Position numbers and translations under genes: made by a program. A stretch of 64,000 nt of DNA from Prevotella sp. (GTDB lineage: Bacteria > Bacteroidota > Bacteroidia > Bacteroidales > Bacteroidaceae). Below, piece after piece: positions 42,369 through 51,751 of the stretch; within the stretch, counting starts at the first letter, position 1, and each line of letters starts with the position of its first letter. The stretch covers positions 1 to 64,000 of the forward strand of contig JAFUAY010000035.1 in assembly GCA_017460515.1 (NCBI GenBank), read 5' to 3'. The notes below the pieces were generated by a model that saw only the letters and a list, made by a program, of their open reading frames with translations, had not been told where the DNA came from and ran no database searches.

Positions 42369-42707
42369 ATGGATTACAAGAAATCAAAAGCTCCGGTAAA
42401 CACCGTTACACACAACATCATGGACCTGTGCGATGAGACAGGCAACATCTACGAGAGCGTGGCCATCATTGCCAAGCGTGCTAACCAGATTTCAGTACAG
42501 ATCAAGGAAGACCTGTCGAAGAAACTGGCTGAGTTTGCTTCTTACAACGATTCGCTGGAAGAGGTGTTTGAGAACCGCGAGCAGATTGAAATCTCGCGCT
42601 ATTACGAGAAACTGCCCAAGGCCACACTGTTGGCTACTCAGGAGTTCATCGAGGGCAAAGTGTATTACCGCGATCCCGTTCGCGAGGCTCAGCAGGCTGA
42701 AGCCTAA
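42369..42707 (+). CDS. rpoZ: RNA polymerase omega subunit (Bacteroidetes type)
   Basis: 112 residues. The core TGNIYESVAIIAKRANQISV matches the omega fold (NRYELVxxAAxRARQL in proteobacteria). Longer than the ~90-residue E. coli form, with a C-terminal YYEKLPKATLLATQEFIEGK segment typical of the phylum. Assembles with the beta-prime subunit. Between bamD and DUF4293. Confidence 0.9.
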   Translation: MDYKKSKAPVNTVTHNIMDLCDETGNIYESVAIIAKRANQISVQIKEDLSKKLAEFASYNDSLEEVFENREQIEISRYYEKLPKATLLATQEFIEGKVYYRDPVREAQQAEA

Positions 42708-42722
42708 TCACTCCCTGGCGCT

Positions 42723-43166
42723 ATGATACAACGCAAACAAACGTTGTTCTTGCTGATGGCGGTCGTACTGACCGTCATTTGCATGTCTACACGACTGGCA
42801 ACACTCGTCAGCCAGGGCATCCCCTTTGGCTATCTCTACAACCTCTGGGTTACTAACGGCCAGGGACAACATGCCTTCACATCAGCACCACTGTTCGTTG
42901 TGCTGCTGCTGTCGGCACTGCTCTCGCTGACCACAATCTTCCTCTACACCAAGCGCAAGCTGCAGGCCTCTATGTGTCTGCTTATTATCGTGCTGAACAT
43001 CATCTGGTACGTGCTGCTGGCAGTAATGCCTCAGCTGACCGGTGGCGAGATGGTGCTGGAGTGGCCCGCCGTATTGCCCGCCATCAGCATCATTCTCAGT
43101 TTCATGGCTCGAAAGGGCATCCTGGCCGACGAAAAGCTGGTGCGCTCGCTGGATAGAATCAGATAG
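42723..43166 (+). CDS. DUF4293 four-helix membrane protein
   Basis: 147 residues with four membrane helices (LFLLMAVVLTVICMSTRLA, LFVVLLLSALLSLTTIFLY, MCLLIIVLNIIWYVLLAVM, VLPAISIILSFMARKGI) and a start MIQRKQTL typical of the family. Function unknown. The bamD-rpoZ-DUF4293 order recurs in Bacteroidetes, so it is likely an envelope or transcription-linked house protein. Confidence 0.88.
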   Translation: MIQRKQTLFLLMAVVLTVICMSTRLATLVSQGIPFGYLYNLWVTNGQGQHAFTSAPLFVVLLLSALLSLTTIFLYTKRKLQASMCLLIIVLNIIWYVLLAVMPQLTGGEMVLEWPAVLPAISIILSFMARKGILADEKLVRSLDRIR

Positions 43167-43199
43167 CGTTGAGAGTTAAGAGACCTTAGTTTAAGAGTT

Positions 43200-43805
43200 A
43201 TGGAGATTAATACTGCCGAATTCGTCATCTCAGCTGCTACCGTATCGCAATGTCCTGCTGATACGAAGCCCGAATATGCCTTCATAGGCCGCTCGAACGT
43301 GGGTAAGTCGAGCCTGATCAACATGCTTGCGCGCAACAAGAAACTGGCCAAGACATCAGCAACACCCGGCAAGACACTCCTCATCAACCACTTCATCATG
43401 AACAAGGAGTGGTATCTGGTTGACCTGCCCGGCTACGGCTTTGCCAAACGCTCGAAGAAAGAGATTGCCAAGCTCGACCAAATGATTCGCGGCTATATCC
43501 TCGGACGACAGCAGTTGGTCAACGTCTTTGTGCTTATCGACGTGCGACTGGAGGCTCAGGCCATCGACCTGGAGTTCATGAACTGGCTGGGATTGTCAAG
43601 CATCCCGTTCTCCATCGTGTTCACAAAGGCCGACAAACTCACGCCTTCGAAGGTGAAGACCAACGTGGCTGCCTACGAAAAGAAAATGCTGGAGACCTGG
43701 GAGGAGATGCCACCATACTTCGTCACCTCGTCAGAGAAAAGACTGGGACGCGAAGAGCTCCTTGAATATATAGAAGGTATTAATAAAGGACTGGCTCAGT
43801 CATAA
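43200..43805 (+). CDS. engB: Ribosome biogenesis GTPase EngB (YsxC/YihA)
   Basis: 201 residues. TrmE-Era-EngA-EngB GTPase: G1 [15 protein letters not shown]2 Thr in [12 protein letters not shown]3 [11 protein letters not shown]4 VFTKADKL, G5 TSSEK. Needed for assembly of the large ribosomal subunit. Precedes an ABC-F protein by 30 bases. Confidence 0.96.
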   Translation: MEINTAEFVISAATVSQCPADTKPEYAFIGRSNVGKSSLINMLARNKKLAKTSATPGKTLLINHFIMNKEWYLVDLPGYGFAKRSKKEIAKLDQMIRGYILGRQQLVNVFVLIDVRLEAQAIDLEFMNWLGLSSIPFSIVFTKADKLTPSKVKTNVAAYEKKMLETWEEMPPYFVTSSEKRLGREELLEYIEGINKGLAQS

Positions 43806-43835
43806 CTGCCACACCCACTATCTGTTAAGAGGAAC

Positions 43836-45665
43836 ATGGCCAAGGAAACACCCTACTTAGACGTTCAGAACCTGACCAAGTCGTTCGGCTCGCTGGTACT
43901 CTTCGAGGATATCAGCTTCTCAATTGCTGAAGGACAGAAAGTGGGACTCATCGCCAAGAACGGTACGGGTAAGTCGACACTCCTCTCCCTGCTGATGGGC
44001 AAGGACGGCTATGACGAGGGAAGCATCATCTTCCGCCGCGACCTGCGCGTAGGACTATTGGAACAGTCGCCGAAGTTCGACCCTAACGATACGGTACTTG
44101 ATGCGTGCTTTAATCACGAGGGCAATGAAGAGAAGGTGCTCAAGGCCAAGCAGATTCTGACCCAACTGAAGATTCGCGACCTGAACCAACCCATGGGACA
44201 ACTGTCGGGAGGTCAGCAGAAACGTGTGGCGCTGGCCAACGTGCTGATACTGGAGCCCGACTTCCTCATCCTTGATGAGCCTACCAACCATCTCGACCTG
44301 GAAATGATAGAATGGCTGGAGGGCTATCTGAACCGTGGGCGCAAGACGCTCCTGATGGTCACCCACGACCGATATTTCCTCGACCGTGTTTGTTCGGTCA
44401 TCCTGGAACTAGACGACCGTACCATCTATACCTATCGCGGCAACTACTCCTATTATCTGGAAAAACGACAGGAGCGCATCGACAACCGGCGCGCTGAGAT
44501 TGCCCGTGCCAACAACCTCTACCGGACGGAACTGGAGTGGATGCGACGAATGCCACAGGCTCGTGGACATAAAGCGAAATACCGTGAGGATGCTTTCTAC
44601 GAACTGGAACGCATCGCGAAGTCGCGTATTGAGGAACGACAGGTTCGACTGAAGGCTTCAAACGTGTATATCGGCTCGAAAATCTTCGAGTGCCAGTATA
44701 TCTCGAAGGAGTTTCCTAATATCACCATCCTCAAGGACTTCTACTACAATTTCTCCCGTTTCGAGAAGATGGGTATCGTGGGTAACAACGGTACCGGCAA
44801 GTCAACATTCCTGAAAATGCTCCTGGGCGAGATGCAACCCGATGAGGGAAAAATCGTCATCGGTGATACCGTTCGCTTCGGCTATTTCTCACAGGAAGGA
44901 CTGAAGTTCGACGAACAGCAGAAGGTCATTGACGTCGTTCGTGATATAGCCGAATATGTTGACCTCGGCTCTGGTCGTCATCTCTCAGCCAGTCAGTTCC
45001 TGCAGCATTTCCTGTTCACTCCCGAACAGCAGCACAACTACGTCTACAAGCTCTCCGGTGGTGAGCGCCGCAAACTATATCTCTGCACGGTGCTGATGCG
45101 GAACCCCAACTTCCTCGTGCTCGATGAGCCAACGAACGACCTTGACATCGTGACTCTTCAGATTCTGGAAGAGTATCTGCAGGACTTTCCCGGTTGCGTC
45201 ATCGTGGTCAGCCACGACCGCTACTTCATGGATAAGGTAGTCGACCACCTGCTTGTGTTCAAGGGCGAGGGTGTGGTGAAGGACTTCCCCGGCAACTATA
45301 CCCAGTATCGCGAATGGACAGCCTTGCAGCCGCAGGAATCGGCTCCCAAATCCAGCCTTTCTAGTAAGTCTAGTCAATCTAGTAGTTCTAGTCAATCTAG
45401 TACTTCAAATAATTCTAGTACTTCTAACCCTTCTAGAAATAATAATCCTCGCAAACTCTCCTTCAAGGAGAAACGCGAAATGGAACAACTGGAGAAAGAC
45501 ATTGCTGCCCTTGAGGCAGAGAAGAAACAATTGGAAGAGGCACTCTGCAGCGGAACTCTCTCCGTAGACGAGCTGACGGAGAAAAGCAAACGACTGCCCC
45601 TGCTCAATGACGAACTCGACGAGAAATCCATGCGATGGCTGGAACTATCTGAGATCGGGGGCTAA
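43836..45665 (+). CDS. ABC-F ATPase (Uup-like) with Ser/Asn-rich linker
   Basis: 609 residues, two ABC cassettes and no membrane part. Cassette 1: GLIAKNGTGKSTLLSLL, LSGGQQKRVALANVL, DFLILDEPTNHLDLE. Cassette 2: GIVGNNGTGKSTFLKML, LSGGERRKLYLC, NFLVLDEPTNDLDIV. Both catalytic Glu are present. Between them is the ABC-F interdomain linker (RRMPQARGHKAKYREDAF). The C-terminus has a coiled coil (EKREMEQLEKDIAALEAEKK) as in Uup, reached through about 35 residues almost all Ser, Asn or Thr, coded by repeated TCTAGT-like hexamers (45356-45450). ABC-F proteins act on the ribosome E site or DNA junctions; which applies here is unclear. Confidence 0.92.
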   Translation: MAKETPYLDVQNLTKSFGSLVLFEDISFSIAEGQKVGLIAKNGTGKSTLLSLLMGKDGYDEGSIIFRRDLRVGLLEQSPKFDPNDTVLDACFNHEGNEEKVLKAKQILTQLKIRDLNQPMGQLSGGQQKRVALANVLILEPDFLILDEPTNHLDLEMIEWLEGYLNRGRKTLLMVTHDRYFLDRVCSVILELDDRTIYTYRGNYSYYLEKRQERIDNRRAEIARANNLYRTELEWMRRMPQARGHKAKYREDAFYELERIAKSRIEERQVRLKASNVYIGSKIFECQYISKEFPNITILKDFYYNFSRFEKMGIVGNNGTGKSTFLKMLLGEMQPDEGKIVIGDTVRFGYFSQEGLKFDEQQKVIDVVRDIAEYVDLGSGRHLSASQFLQHFLFTPEQQHNYVYKLSGGERRKLYLCTVLMRNPNFLVLDEPTNDLDIVTLQILEEYLQDFPGCVIVVSHDRYFMDKVVDHLLVFKGEGVVKDFPGNYTQYREWTALQPQESAPKSSLSSKSSQSSSSSQSSTSNNSSTSNPSRNNNPRKLSFKEKREMEQLEKDIAALEAEKKQLEEALCSGTLSVDELTEKSKRLPLLNDELDEKSMRWLELSEIGG

Positions 45666-45726
45666 CAACTTGAACCTGAGTCTTGATACTTGAACCTGAG
45701 TCTTGAAACTTGAAACAAAATAAAAG

Positions 45727-46341
45727 ATGCTACAGCAATACCCATCCCAACTATTGGAACGCGCCGTTCAGGAGTTCTCGAAGCTGCCCGGCATAGGCCG
45801 CAAGACCGCCTTGCGACTGGTGCTCCACGAGCTGCGACGTACCAACGACGAGGTGGAACAGTTTGCTGACGCACTCCTGAAGATGAAGCACGAGGTGCAG
45901 TTCTGTCGTTGCTGTCATAATATCAGCGACAGCGAACTGTGTCCTATCTGCAGCGATGAGCGTAGAGACAAGTCGACGGTTTGTGTCGTAGAGAATATCC
46001 AGGATGTAATGGCCATAGAGAATACCCAACAGTTCAAGGGACTCTATCACGTACTGGGAGGCGTCATCTCGCCGATGGACGGTATCGGGCCGTCTGACCT
46101 GGAGATAGAGTCGCTGGTCAGTCGTGTGGCAGAAGGAAATGTGCAGGAAGTAATCCTCGCACTAAGTCCGACGATGGAGGGCGATACCACCAATTTCTAC
46201 ATCTTCCGCAAGCTGGCTCCGGCCGATGTGAAGCTCACCATCCTGGCTCGTGGTGTGGCGGTAGGAAACGAACTGGAGTATACCGACGAGGTCACACTGG
46301 GACGATCTATCCTGAACAGGATACCGTTCAGCAGTAAATAA
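45727..46341 (+). CDS. recR: Recombination protein RecR
   Basis: 204 residues. N-terminal helix-hairpin-helix ([20 protein letters not shown]), four-Cys zinc motif [16 protein letters not shown], Toprim domain ([15 protein letters not shown]), and the end motif [20 protein letters not shown]. Works with RecF/RecO in gap repair. The upstream spacer (45666-45726) contains ACTTGAACCTGAGTCTTGA in two copies. Confidence 0.96.
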   Translation: MLQQYPSQLLERAVQEFSKLPGIGRKTALRLVLHELRRTNDEVEQFADALLKMKHEVQFCRCCHNISDSELCPICSDERRDKSTVCVVENIQDVMAIENTQQFKGLYHVLGGVISPMDGIGPSDLEIESLVSRVAEGNVQEVILALSPTMEGDTTNFYIFRKLAPADVKLTILARGVAVGNELEYTDEVTLGRSILNRIPFSSK

Positions 46342-46373
46342 CCTCGATTCCGATTAACAAGTGACACCTTATT

Positions 46374-46426
46374 TATATATAAGAGTAAATGAAACAAATG
46401 TATATATAAGAGAAAATGAAACAAAT
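46374..46426 (+). repeat. 27-base tandem duplication over a start site
   Basis: TATATATAAGAG, T or A, AAATGAAACAAAT occurs at 46374-46399 and 46401-46426. The first copy has its own ATG (46389) that opens a six-codon frame, MKQMYI, stopped by TAA at 46407-46409; the second copy carries the real start at 46416. Confidence 0.8.
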
Positions 46427-46880
46427 AGTCAAAGAACTAAAAATGATATATTGGGGGCTCACGACCGGTATGGCCCTTTTCGCTTTGGTAATCGAGTTCG
46501 TATTAATTGAAAGCACGGGCGGTAGCTTTGTGGGTAGCACGGCTGAGTTCATCTACCAGTCATGCATGATCTTGTTGACTCTCGGCGGCATCTACGCTTG
46601 CCTTCGCTACTTCAAGTTCGGCTTCATCCAGCGACAACTCAAAGAGAACACAGAGAAAAAGTATAAGGAGTTGAGCATTTTGCGATTCGGCATCATAGAA
46701 ATGATGGTTTGTATCAACCTGTTTGGCTATCTGTTCTTTGTCTCGGCATCCTTCGCTTGGCTTGCCGTGATTTCCGCCATGACTCTCTTCTTCGTCTATC
46801 CTTCTGAAGAACGCTACTGCAGTGAGGTGGGCTTCGATGTGGATGGAAAGTCTGCAATCCGTAACACATTGGAAGACTAA
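46416..46880 (+). CDS. Hypothetical four-helix membrane protein
   Basis: 154 residues; helices at about 12-30 (IYWGLTTGMALFALVIEFVL), 45-65 (FIYQSCMILLTLGGIYACL), 90-110 (GIIEMMVCINLFGYLFFVS) and 112-128 (FAWLAVISAMTLFFVYP). The ending EERYCSEVGFDVDG is cytosolic. No family named. Its stop overlaps the next start (TAATG), so it is translated together with the glycosyltransferase. The 5' side carries a tandem duplication with an upstream six-codon frame. Confidence 0.8.
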   Translation: MKQIVKELKMIYWGLTTGMALFALVIEFVLIESTGGSFVGSTAEFIYQSCMILLTLGGIYACLRYFKFGFIQRQLKENTEKKYKELSILRFGIIEMMVCINLFGYLFFVSASFAWLAVISAMTLFFVYPSEERYCSEVGFDVDGKSAIRNTLED

Positions 46881-48007
46881 TGAAACTGAGCGTCATCATA
46901 GTCAACTACAACGTTCGCTACTACGTGAGCCAATGTATCGAGAGCGTTGAACGAGCCACACAGGACATCGACACTGAGATCTTCGTGGTCGACAATCATT
47001 CCAGCGACGGCTCGGTGGCTTATCTGCACAAGCGGTTCGGCAATCGTATCCACCTGATAGAGAGCAACCACAATCTGGGATTCGCTCGCGCCAACAATAC
47101 TGCTATCCGACAGTCGCAAGGCAATTATATCCTCCTGTTGAACCCAGACACCATCGTGGCCGAGGATGCCATCAAGAAGGTGCTCGACTTCATGGAGAAA
47201 ACCGAGAATATAGGAGGCGTTGGCGTGATGATGCAGAATGCTGACGGCACGATAGCCCGTGAGTCGCGTCGCGGATTGCCCACGCCCTTCGTCTCGCTGC
47301 TGAAGATGTGCGGATTCACCCGTCGCTACTATATGAGTCATCTCTCATGGGACAAGCCCGGACAGATCGAGGTCATCAGCGGAGCCTTCTTCATGGTTCG
47401 ACGGGACGTACTCGATAAGGTGGGCCTTTTGGACAAGGATTTCTTCATGTATGGCGAGGATATAGACCTTTCTTATCGCATCCTGAAGGCTGGCTACCAG
47501 AACTGGTACGTGCCAGCCAATATCCTACACTATAAAGGTGAGTCAACCCATAAGTCCTCGTTTGGCTACGTCCACGTGTTCTATCGAGCTATGCTCATCT
47601 TCTTCCGCAAGCATTACGGACATCTCTCGTTCCTGCTGACCACACCTATCCGTCTGGCCATTTATCTCAGGGCACTGATGGCGCTCATGCAGATGCAGTA
47701 CCAGAAAATGGCAAAAGCCTTAGGATTGGAACATAGCGAGGTGGAGTCGCCCCTCTACTGTTTCGTAGGTTCAGGAGCCATGCTTCGCGAGTGCAGGAAA
47801 CTGGCTCAGCGAAAAGGTCTGGACGCAGTGTTCTGCCATAAGCTGAATGAGGTCGACGATTGTAATGTCGTGGTGTGCGATATCGACTCTACATTCTCTT
47901 TCAAGGATGTGCTGAACTTTGCGCGTCAGCATTCCGGGCGTTATCAGATGGGCACCTACAGTAGGAAGACAGGTGTGCTACTGACTATCAATGAGATTAT
48001 CTATTAA
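46880..48007 (+). CDS. Family 2 glycosyltransferase
   Basis: 375 residues. GT-A domain: KLSVIIVNYNVRYYVSQCIE, FVVDNHSSDGSVAYL, LNPDTIVAEDAI, GAFFMVRRDVLDKVGLLD, FFMYGEDIDLSYRILKAG, which are the rhamnosyltransferase-like (WbbL) pattern. A membrane-associated helix pair follows, and the last ~90 residues (CFVGSGAMLRECRKLAQRKG to GVLLTINEIIY) form an extra domain common in Bacteroidetes copies. Likely adds a sugar to a surface polysaccharide or lipid-linked precursor. Coupled to the preceding membrane protein; 8 bases before a GNAT gene. Confidence 0.9.
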   Translation: MKLSVIIVNYNVRYYVSQCIESVERATQDIDTEIFVVDNHSSDGSVAYLHKRFGNRIHLIESNHNLGFARANNTAIRQSQGNYILLLNPDTIVAEDAIKKVLDFMEKTENIGGVGVMMQNADGTIARESRRGLPTPFVSLLKMCGFTRRYYMSHLSWDKPGQIEVISGAFFMVRRDVLDKVGLLDKDFFMYGEDIDLSYRILKAGYQNWYVPANILHYKGESTHKSSFGYVHVFYRAMLIFFRKHYGHLSFLLTTPIRLAIYLRALMALMQMQYQKMAKALGLEHSEVESPLYCFVGSGAMLRECRKLAQRKGLDAVFCHKLNEVDDCNVVVCDIDSTFSFKDVLNFARQHSGRYQMGTYSRKTGVLLTINEIIY

Positions 48008-48015
48008 AAAGAACG

Positions 48016-48519
48016 ATGAGTCGAACCCTGTTGAGAGCCCTGGAGCCAGAAGACCTGGAAATCCTGTATCAGATAGAAAATGATCAGGAGCTGTGGAATG
48101 TTGGAGTGACCAATGTGCCTTACTCCCGTTTCATACTGCGCCAGTATCTGGCCAACAACTCCGGCGATATCTATGCCGACGGTCAGGTTCGACTGATGAT
48201 TGAAGATGGCGAGGGTAGGGTGGTAGGCATTGCCGATCTGGTCAATTTCGACCCTCGTAACTTGCGAGCAGAGGTAGGAATCGTGATAGCCGTTCCCTAT
48301 CGTCGCTGCGGTTACGCTATGAAAGCTCTCAGCGAGTTGGCCGATTATGCCCGTCGCGTCATTCATCTGCATCAGCTCTATGCCATCGTGGACCCATCCA
48401 ATACCGCTTCGATCGCATTGTTTGAAAAAGCAGGCTATCAAAAAACGGCAGAAATGCCCGATTGGTTGTTCGACGGACATTCCTACCGTTCTGCAAGTCT
48501 CTTGCAATTATTCCTGTAG
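48016..48519 (+). CDS. GNAT family N-acetyltransferase
   Basis: 167 residues, RimJ/RimL-like. RTLLRALEPEDLEILYQIEN at the start, acetyl-CoA loop in AEVGIVIAVPYRRCGYAMKA, and the closing DPSNTASIALFEKAGYQKTA. Acceptor unknown: ribosomal protein N-terminus or an amino sugar (given the glycosyltransferase 8 bases upstream) are both possible. Confidence 0.88.
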   Translation: MSRTLLRALEPEDLEILYQIENDQELWNVGVTNVPYSRFILRQYLANNSGDIYADGQVRLMIEDGEGRVVGIADLVNFDPRNLRAEVGIVIAVPYRRCGYAMKALSELADYARRVIHLHQLYAIVDPSNTASIALFEKAGYQKTAEMPDWLFDGHSYRSASLLQLFL

Positions 48520-48591
48520 GGCGGTAGCCGCTCGGCGCTTTGCGACGCTTGCTACCAACGGGACGCAAGAAACTCTACACTCTACACTAAA

Positions 48592-50067
48592 TCAGTAGCT
48601 TCGTGCAATAATCACGCGGCATTTAGCAGGTTTGCCGGTAACCATATCCACGCCAGGAGTCTGTTCAACGCCGAAAGGCACGCAGCGGATAGTAGCCTGA
48701 GTCTCCTCCTTGATCTGAGCCTCGGTTTCGGCAGTACCGTCCCAGTGGCACAGGAAGAATCCACCGTCCTTCACCTTCTCCTTGAATTCCTCGTAGTTCT
48801 CGCACTCGTAGATGTGAGCATCACGATAGTCCTTAGCCTTCTTGAAGATGTTCTGCTGGATATCCTCAAGCAACTGCTCTACATATTCGGTGATTCCCTC
48901 GATAGGACGAGTTTCTTTCTCCAGCGTATCGCGGCGCATCACCTCGATAGTACCGTTTTCCAAATCGCGAGCACCCAGCACCAGTCGCACGGGAACACCC
49001 TTCAGCTCGTAGTCGGCAAACTTGAATCCAGGACGCTTGTTGTCGGCATCATCAAACTTCACGCTGATGCCTTTCGCACGCAGAGCCTCGATAATCGGAG
49101 TCACCTCCTTGTTCACCTGCTCCATCTGCTCAGGCTTAGTGGCAATAGGAATGATGACTACCTGGATAGGAGCCAGACGCGGAGGCAGAACGAGACCGTT
49201 ATCGTCAGAATGAGTCATGATCAGCGCACCTATCAGTCGGGTAGAAACGCCCCATGAGGTTGCCCATACATACTCAGGCTTGTTCTCCTTATTAAGATAG
49301 GTAACCTCGAAAGCCTTTGCAAAGTTCTGACCCAGGAAGTGACTGGTACCGCTCTGCAGCGCCTTACCGTCCTGCATCATAGCCTCGATGGTGTAAGTAT
49401 CCAGTGCTCCGGCAAAGCGCTCTGTCTCACTCTTCACGCCCTGAACGACAGGTACAGCCATCCACTCCTCAGCAAACTTGGCGTATACCTTCAGCATCTT
49501 CTGTGCTTCCTCTTCAGCCTCCTCGCGAGTAGCGTGAGCGGTATGACCTTCCTGCCAGAGGAATTCGCTTGTGCGCAGGAAAGGACGAGTACGCATCTCC
49601 CAGCGCATCACGTTGCACCACTGGTTGCACATCAAGGGCAGATCGCGCCAAGAATGAATCCAGTTCTTATAGGTGTTCCAGATAATTGTCTCTGATGTAG
49701 GACGAACTATCAGTTCCTCTTCCAGCTTAGCAGCGGGGTCAACAACCACACCGCCATCGGCAGCCTTCAGACGATAGTGGGTCACCACTGCACACTCCTT
49801 CGCAAAGCCTTCTACATGTTCTGCCTCGCGGCTGAGGAACGATTTCGGAATGAGCAGGGGGAAATAGGCATTCTGTGCTCCGGTTTCCTTAAACATCTTG
49901 TCCAGTTGCTGCTGCATCTTCTCCCAGATGGCGTAGCCGTAGGGCTTGATAACCATACAGCCGCGTACTGCGCTCTGCTCAGCCAAGTCAGCTTTAACGA
50001 CCAAATCATTGAACCATTGGCTGTAATTATCAGCTCTTTTTGTTAATTCTTTTAATTCTTTTGCCAT
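48592..50067 (-). CDS. proS: Prolyl-tRNA synthetase
   Basis: 491 residues from ATG 50067 ([18 protein letters not shown]); the frame extends 124 codons further upstream but through low-complexity residues and the promoter of the divergent gene. Class II motifs: [35 protein letters not shown], and [19 protein letters not shown]. No editing (INS) domain, and the C-terminal zinc-like extension is present ([17 protein letters not shown]), so this is the archaeal/eukaryotic-type ProS. Confidence 0.96.
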   Translation of the reverse strand: MAKELKELTKRADNYSQWFNDLVVKADLAEQSAVRGCMVIKPYGYAIWEKMQQQLDKMFKETGAQNAYFPLLIPKSFLSREAEHVEGFAKECAVVTHYRLKAADGGVVVDPAAKLEEELIVRPTSETIIWNTYKNWIHSWRDLPLMCNQWCNVMRWEMRTRPFLRTSEFLWQEGHTAHATREEAEEEAQKMLKVYAKFAEEWMAVPVVQGVKSETERFAGALDTYTIEAMMQDGKALQSGTSHFLGQNFAKAFEVTYLNKENKPEYVWATSWGVSTRLIGALIMTHSDDNGLVLPPRLAPIQVVIIPIATKPEQMEQVNKEVTPIIEALRAKGISVKFDDADNKRPGFKFADYELKGVPVRLVLGARDLENGTIEVMRRDTLEKETRPIEGITEYVEQLLEDIQQNIFKKAKDYRDAHIYECENYEEFKEKVKDGGFFLCHWDGTAETEAQIKEETQATIRCVPFGVEQTPGVDMVTGKPAKCRVIIARSY

Positions 50068-50097
50068 AATAATTTTACTATGTATTAATTTTGGCTG

Positions 50098-50105
50098 CAA
50101 AAATA
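50098..50105 (-). promoter_or_regulatory. Putative -7 box for proS
   Basis: Minus strand TATTTTTG about 30 bases before the start at 50067; supports the short form of the gene. On the plus strand TATCTTTG at 50149-50156 could serve the OmpA gene. Confidence 0.5.
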
Positions 50106-50205
50106 CAAAAAAAAGTTGGAAAACATACAATATTCCGAATAAATAGATTATCTTTGCATCACGAAATTTATCGTTTAACTCTTTAAATAACATTTTTCTA
50201 AAGTT

Positions 50206-50904
50206 ATGAAGAAACTTAAAGTTGTAATCCTGACGCTTTGCGCAGGTATCGTGATGGCAGGTTGCTCTAACACTGCCAAGGGTACGGCTATTGGTGCCGC
50301 AGGTGGTGCCGTTCTCGGTGCTGTAGTAGGTAAACTGGCTGGTAACACAGCTATCGGTGCTGCTGTCGGTGGTGCTGTAGGTGCTGGTGCCGGTGCGCTG
50401 ATTGGTAAGAAGATGGATAAGGTGAAGGCTCAGGCTCAAGCTGTACAGAACGCACAGGTTGAGGAAGTGAAGGATGCTAACGGTCTCGATGCCGTAAAGG
50501 TTACCTTCGATTCTGGTATCCTCTTTACCACTGGTAGCGCTACACTTAGCCAGACAGCTAAGAACTCACTCACCAGCTTTGCAAGTGTGCTGAAGCAGAA
50601 TGCCGACTGTGACGTTGCCGTTCAGGGTTATACAGACAACGCTGGCTGGAAGAACAGCACAGCTGAGCAGAGCGCTCAGAAGAACTTGGATCTGTCTCAG
50701 CAGCGCGCACAGGCTGTGACCTCTTATCTGCAGTCACTGGGCGTTAGCGCTAATCAGATTCGCAGCACTACCGGTTTCGGCGAGGCTAATCCCGTTGCTG
50801 ACAACGCTACTGCTGCTGGTAAGGCTCAGAACCGTCGTGTAGAGGTTTACATGTATGCTTCACAGGCTATGATTCAGGCTGCTCAGAACGGTACGCTCCA
50901 GTAA
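50206..50904 (+). CDS. OmpA-family lipoprotein with glycine zipper
   Basis: 232 residues. Lipoprotein signal ending [11 protein letters not shown]; a glycine-zipper segment ([20 protein letters not shown] and [20 protein letters not shown], residues ~25-65); then an OmpA C-terminal peptidoglycan-binding domain ([51 protein letters not shown]). Anchors the outer membrane to the cell wall (YiaD-like). The downstream transglycosylase follows in 6 bases, a sensible pairing for envelope building. Confidence 0.93.
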   Translation: MKKLKVVILTLCAGIVMAGCSNTAKGTAIGAAGGAVLGAVVGKLAGNTAIGAAVGGAVGAGAGALIGKKMDKVKAQAQAVQNAQVEEVKDANGLDAVKVTFDSGILFTTGSATLSQTAKNSLTSFASVLKQNADCDVAVQGYTDNAGWKNSTAEQSAQKNLDLSQQRAQAVTSYLQSLGVSANQIRSTTGFGEANPVADNATAAGKAQNRRVEVYMYASQAMIQAAQNGTLQ

Positions 50905-50910
50905 ACAGCT

Positions 50911-51639
50911 TTGCCGATGCTGATCATCAGCTATATCAAGAAAATATTGAAATGGATCGTGGTGGCATTCTTCGCCTCCACGATTCTTTCTGTTATCATC
51001 TATCGTTTCGTACCAGTCTTTATCACCCCTTTGATGGTTATCAGGGTGATAGATCAGATGAAAGCTGACAAAGAGGTGAAGATGAAGCACGATTGGACAC
51101 CACTTGAACAAATGTCGCCCTATATGCCGGTGGCGGTTATCGCCAGCGAGGATGCCCGTTTCCTGCATCATCACGGATTCGATTTCGAAGCTATTCAGAA
51201 AGCTGCGGAGCGCAACAGGAAGCATCCTGAAAAACGCGTTCACGGTGGTTCGACCATCTCACAACAAACCGCGAAAAACGTTTTCCTGTGGCCGGGTCGC
51301 ACCTGGCTTCGAAAGGGATTGGAAGTCTATTTCACCACACTCATCGAACTGTTGTGGTCGAAACATCGCATCATGGAGGTCTACCTCAATTCCATCGAGA
51401 TGGGTGACGGCATCTACGGTACTGAAGCTGTGGCTCGTGAACATTTTGAATGTTCGGCAGGCGAACTCACTCGAAGCCAATGTGCCCTGATTGCTGCAAC
51501 GCTGCCTAACCCACGCCAATTCAGTTCGAAGCATCCCAGCAAATACATGCTGAAACGACAGAAGAAGATTATGCACGAAATGAAAAGCGTTCCACTCTTT
51601 CCCAAAGAAGGAGAGGACCTTAAAGAAGAAAAAGAATAG
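50911..51639 (+). CDS. mtgA: Monofunctional biosynthetic peptidoglycan transglycosylase
   Basis: 242 residues. One N-terminal membrane helix (IVVAFFASTILSVIIYRFVP), then a GT51 domain: VIASEDARFLHHHGFDFEAI (catalytic Glu), GGSTISQQTAKNVFLWPGR, LWSKHRIMEVYLNSIEMGDG. No transpeptidase domain. Polymerises lipid II into glycan strands. The alternative start at 50917 is possible. Confidence 0.95.
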   Translation: MPMLIISYIKKILKWIVVAFFASTILSVIIYRFVPVFITPLMVIRVIDQMKADKEVKMKHDWTPLEQMSPYMPVAVIASEDARFLHHHGFDFEAIQKAAERNRKHPEKRVHGGSTISQQTAKNVFLWPGRTWLRKGLEVYFTTLIELLWSKHRIMEVYLNSIEMGDGIYGTEAVAREHFECSAGELTRSQCALIAATLPNPRQFSSKHPSKYMLKRQKKIMHEMKSVPLFPKEGEDLKEEKE

Positions 51640-51675
51640 AGGCTGAAGCATATTTTCGTCTTCAGCCTCTATTTA
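51638..51675 (+). terminator. Hairpin at the end of mtgA, between convergent genes
   Basis: Perfect 11-base stem AGAGGCTGAAG / CTTCAGCCTCT (51638-51648 with 51660-51670); overlaps the mtgA stop codon. T tract is short (ATTTAGTTT), so efficiency is uncertain. Confidence 0.65.
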
Positions 51676-51751
51676 GTTTAACGATCTTCTGAGCTCTAAC
51701 CCTTGTCGGAAAGATTTAGTTCTGCCGTCGGAAACTAAGAGCTCATTATTT

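Noticed and set aside
50068-50439. 124 codons open upstream of proS
   Set aside because: Ser/Thr-rich, not similar to ProS, covers the promoter region and the start of the divergent OmpA gene.
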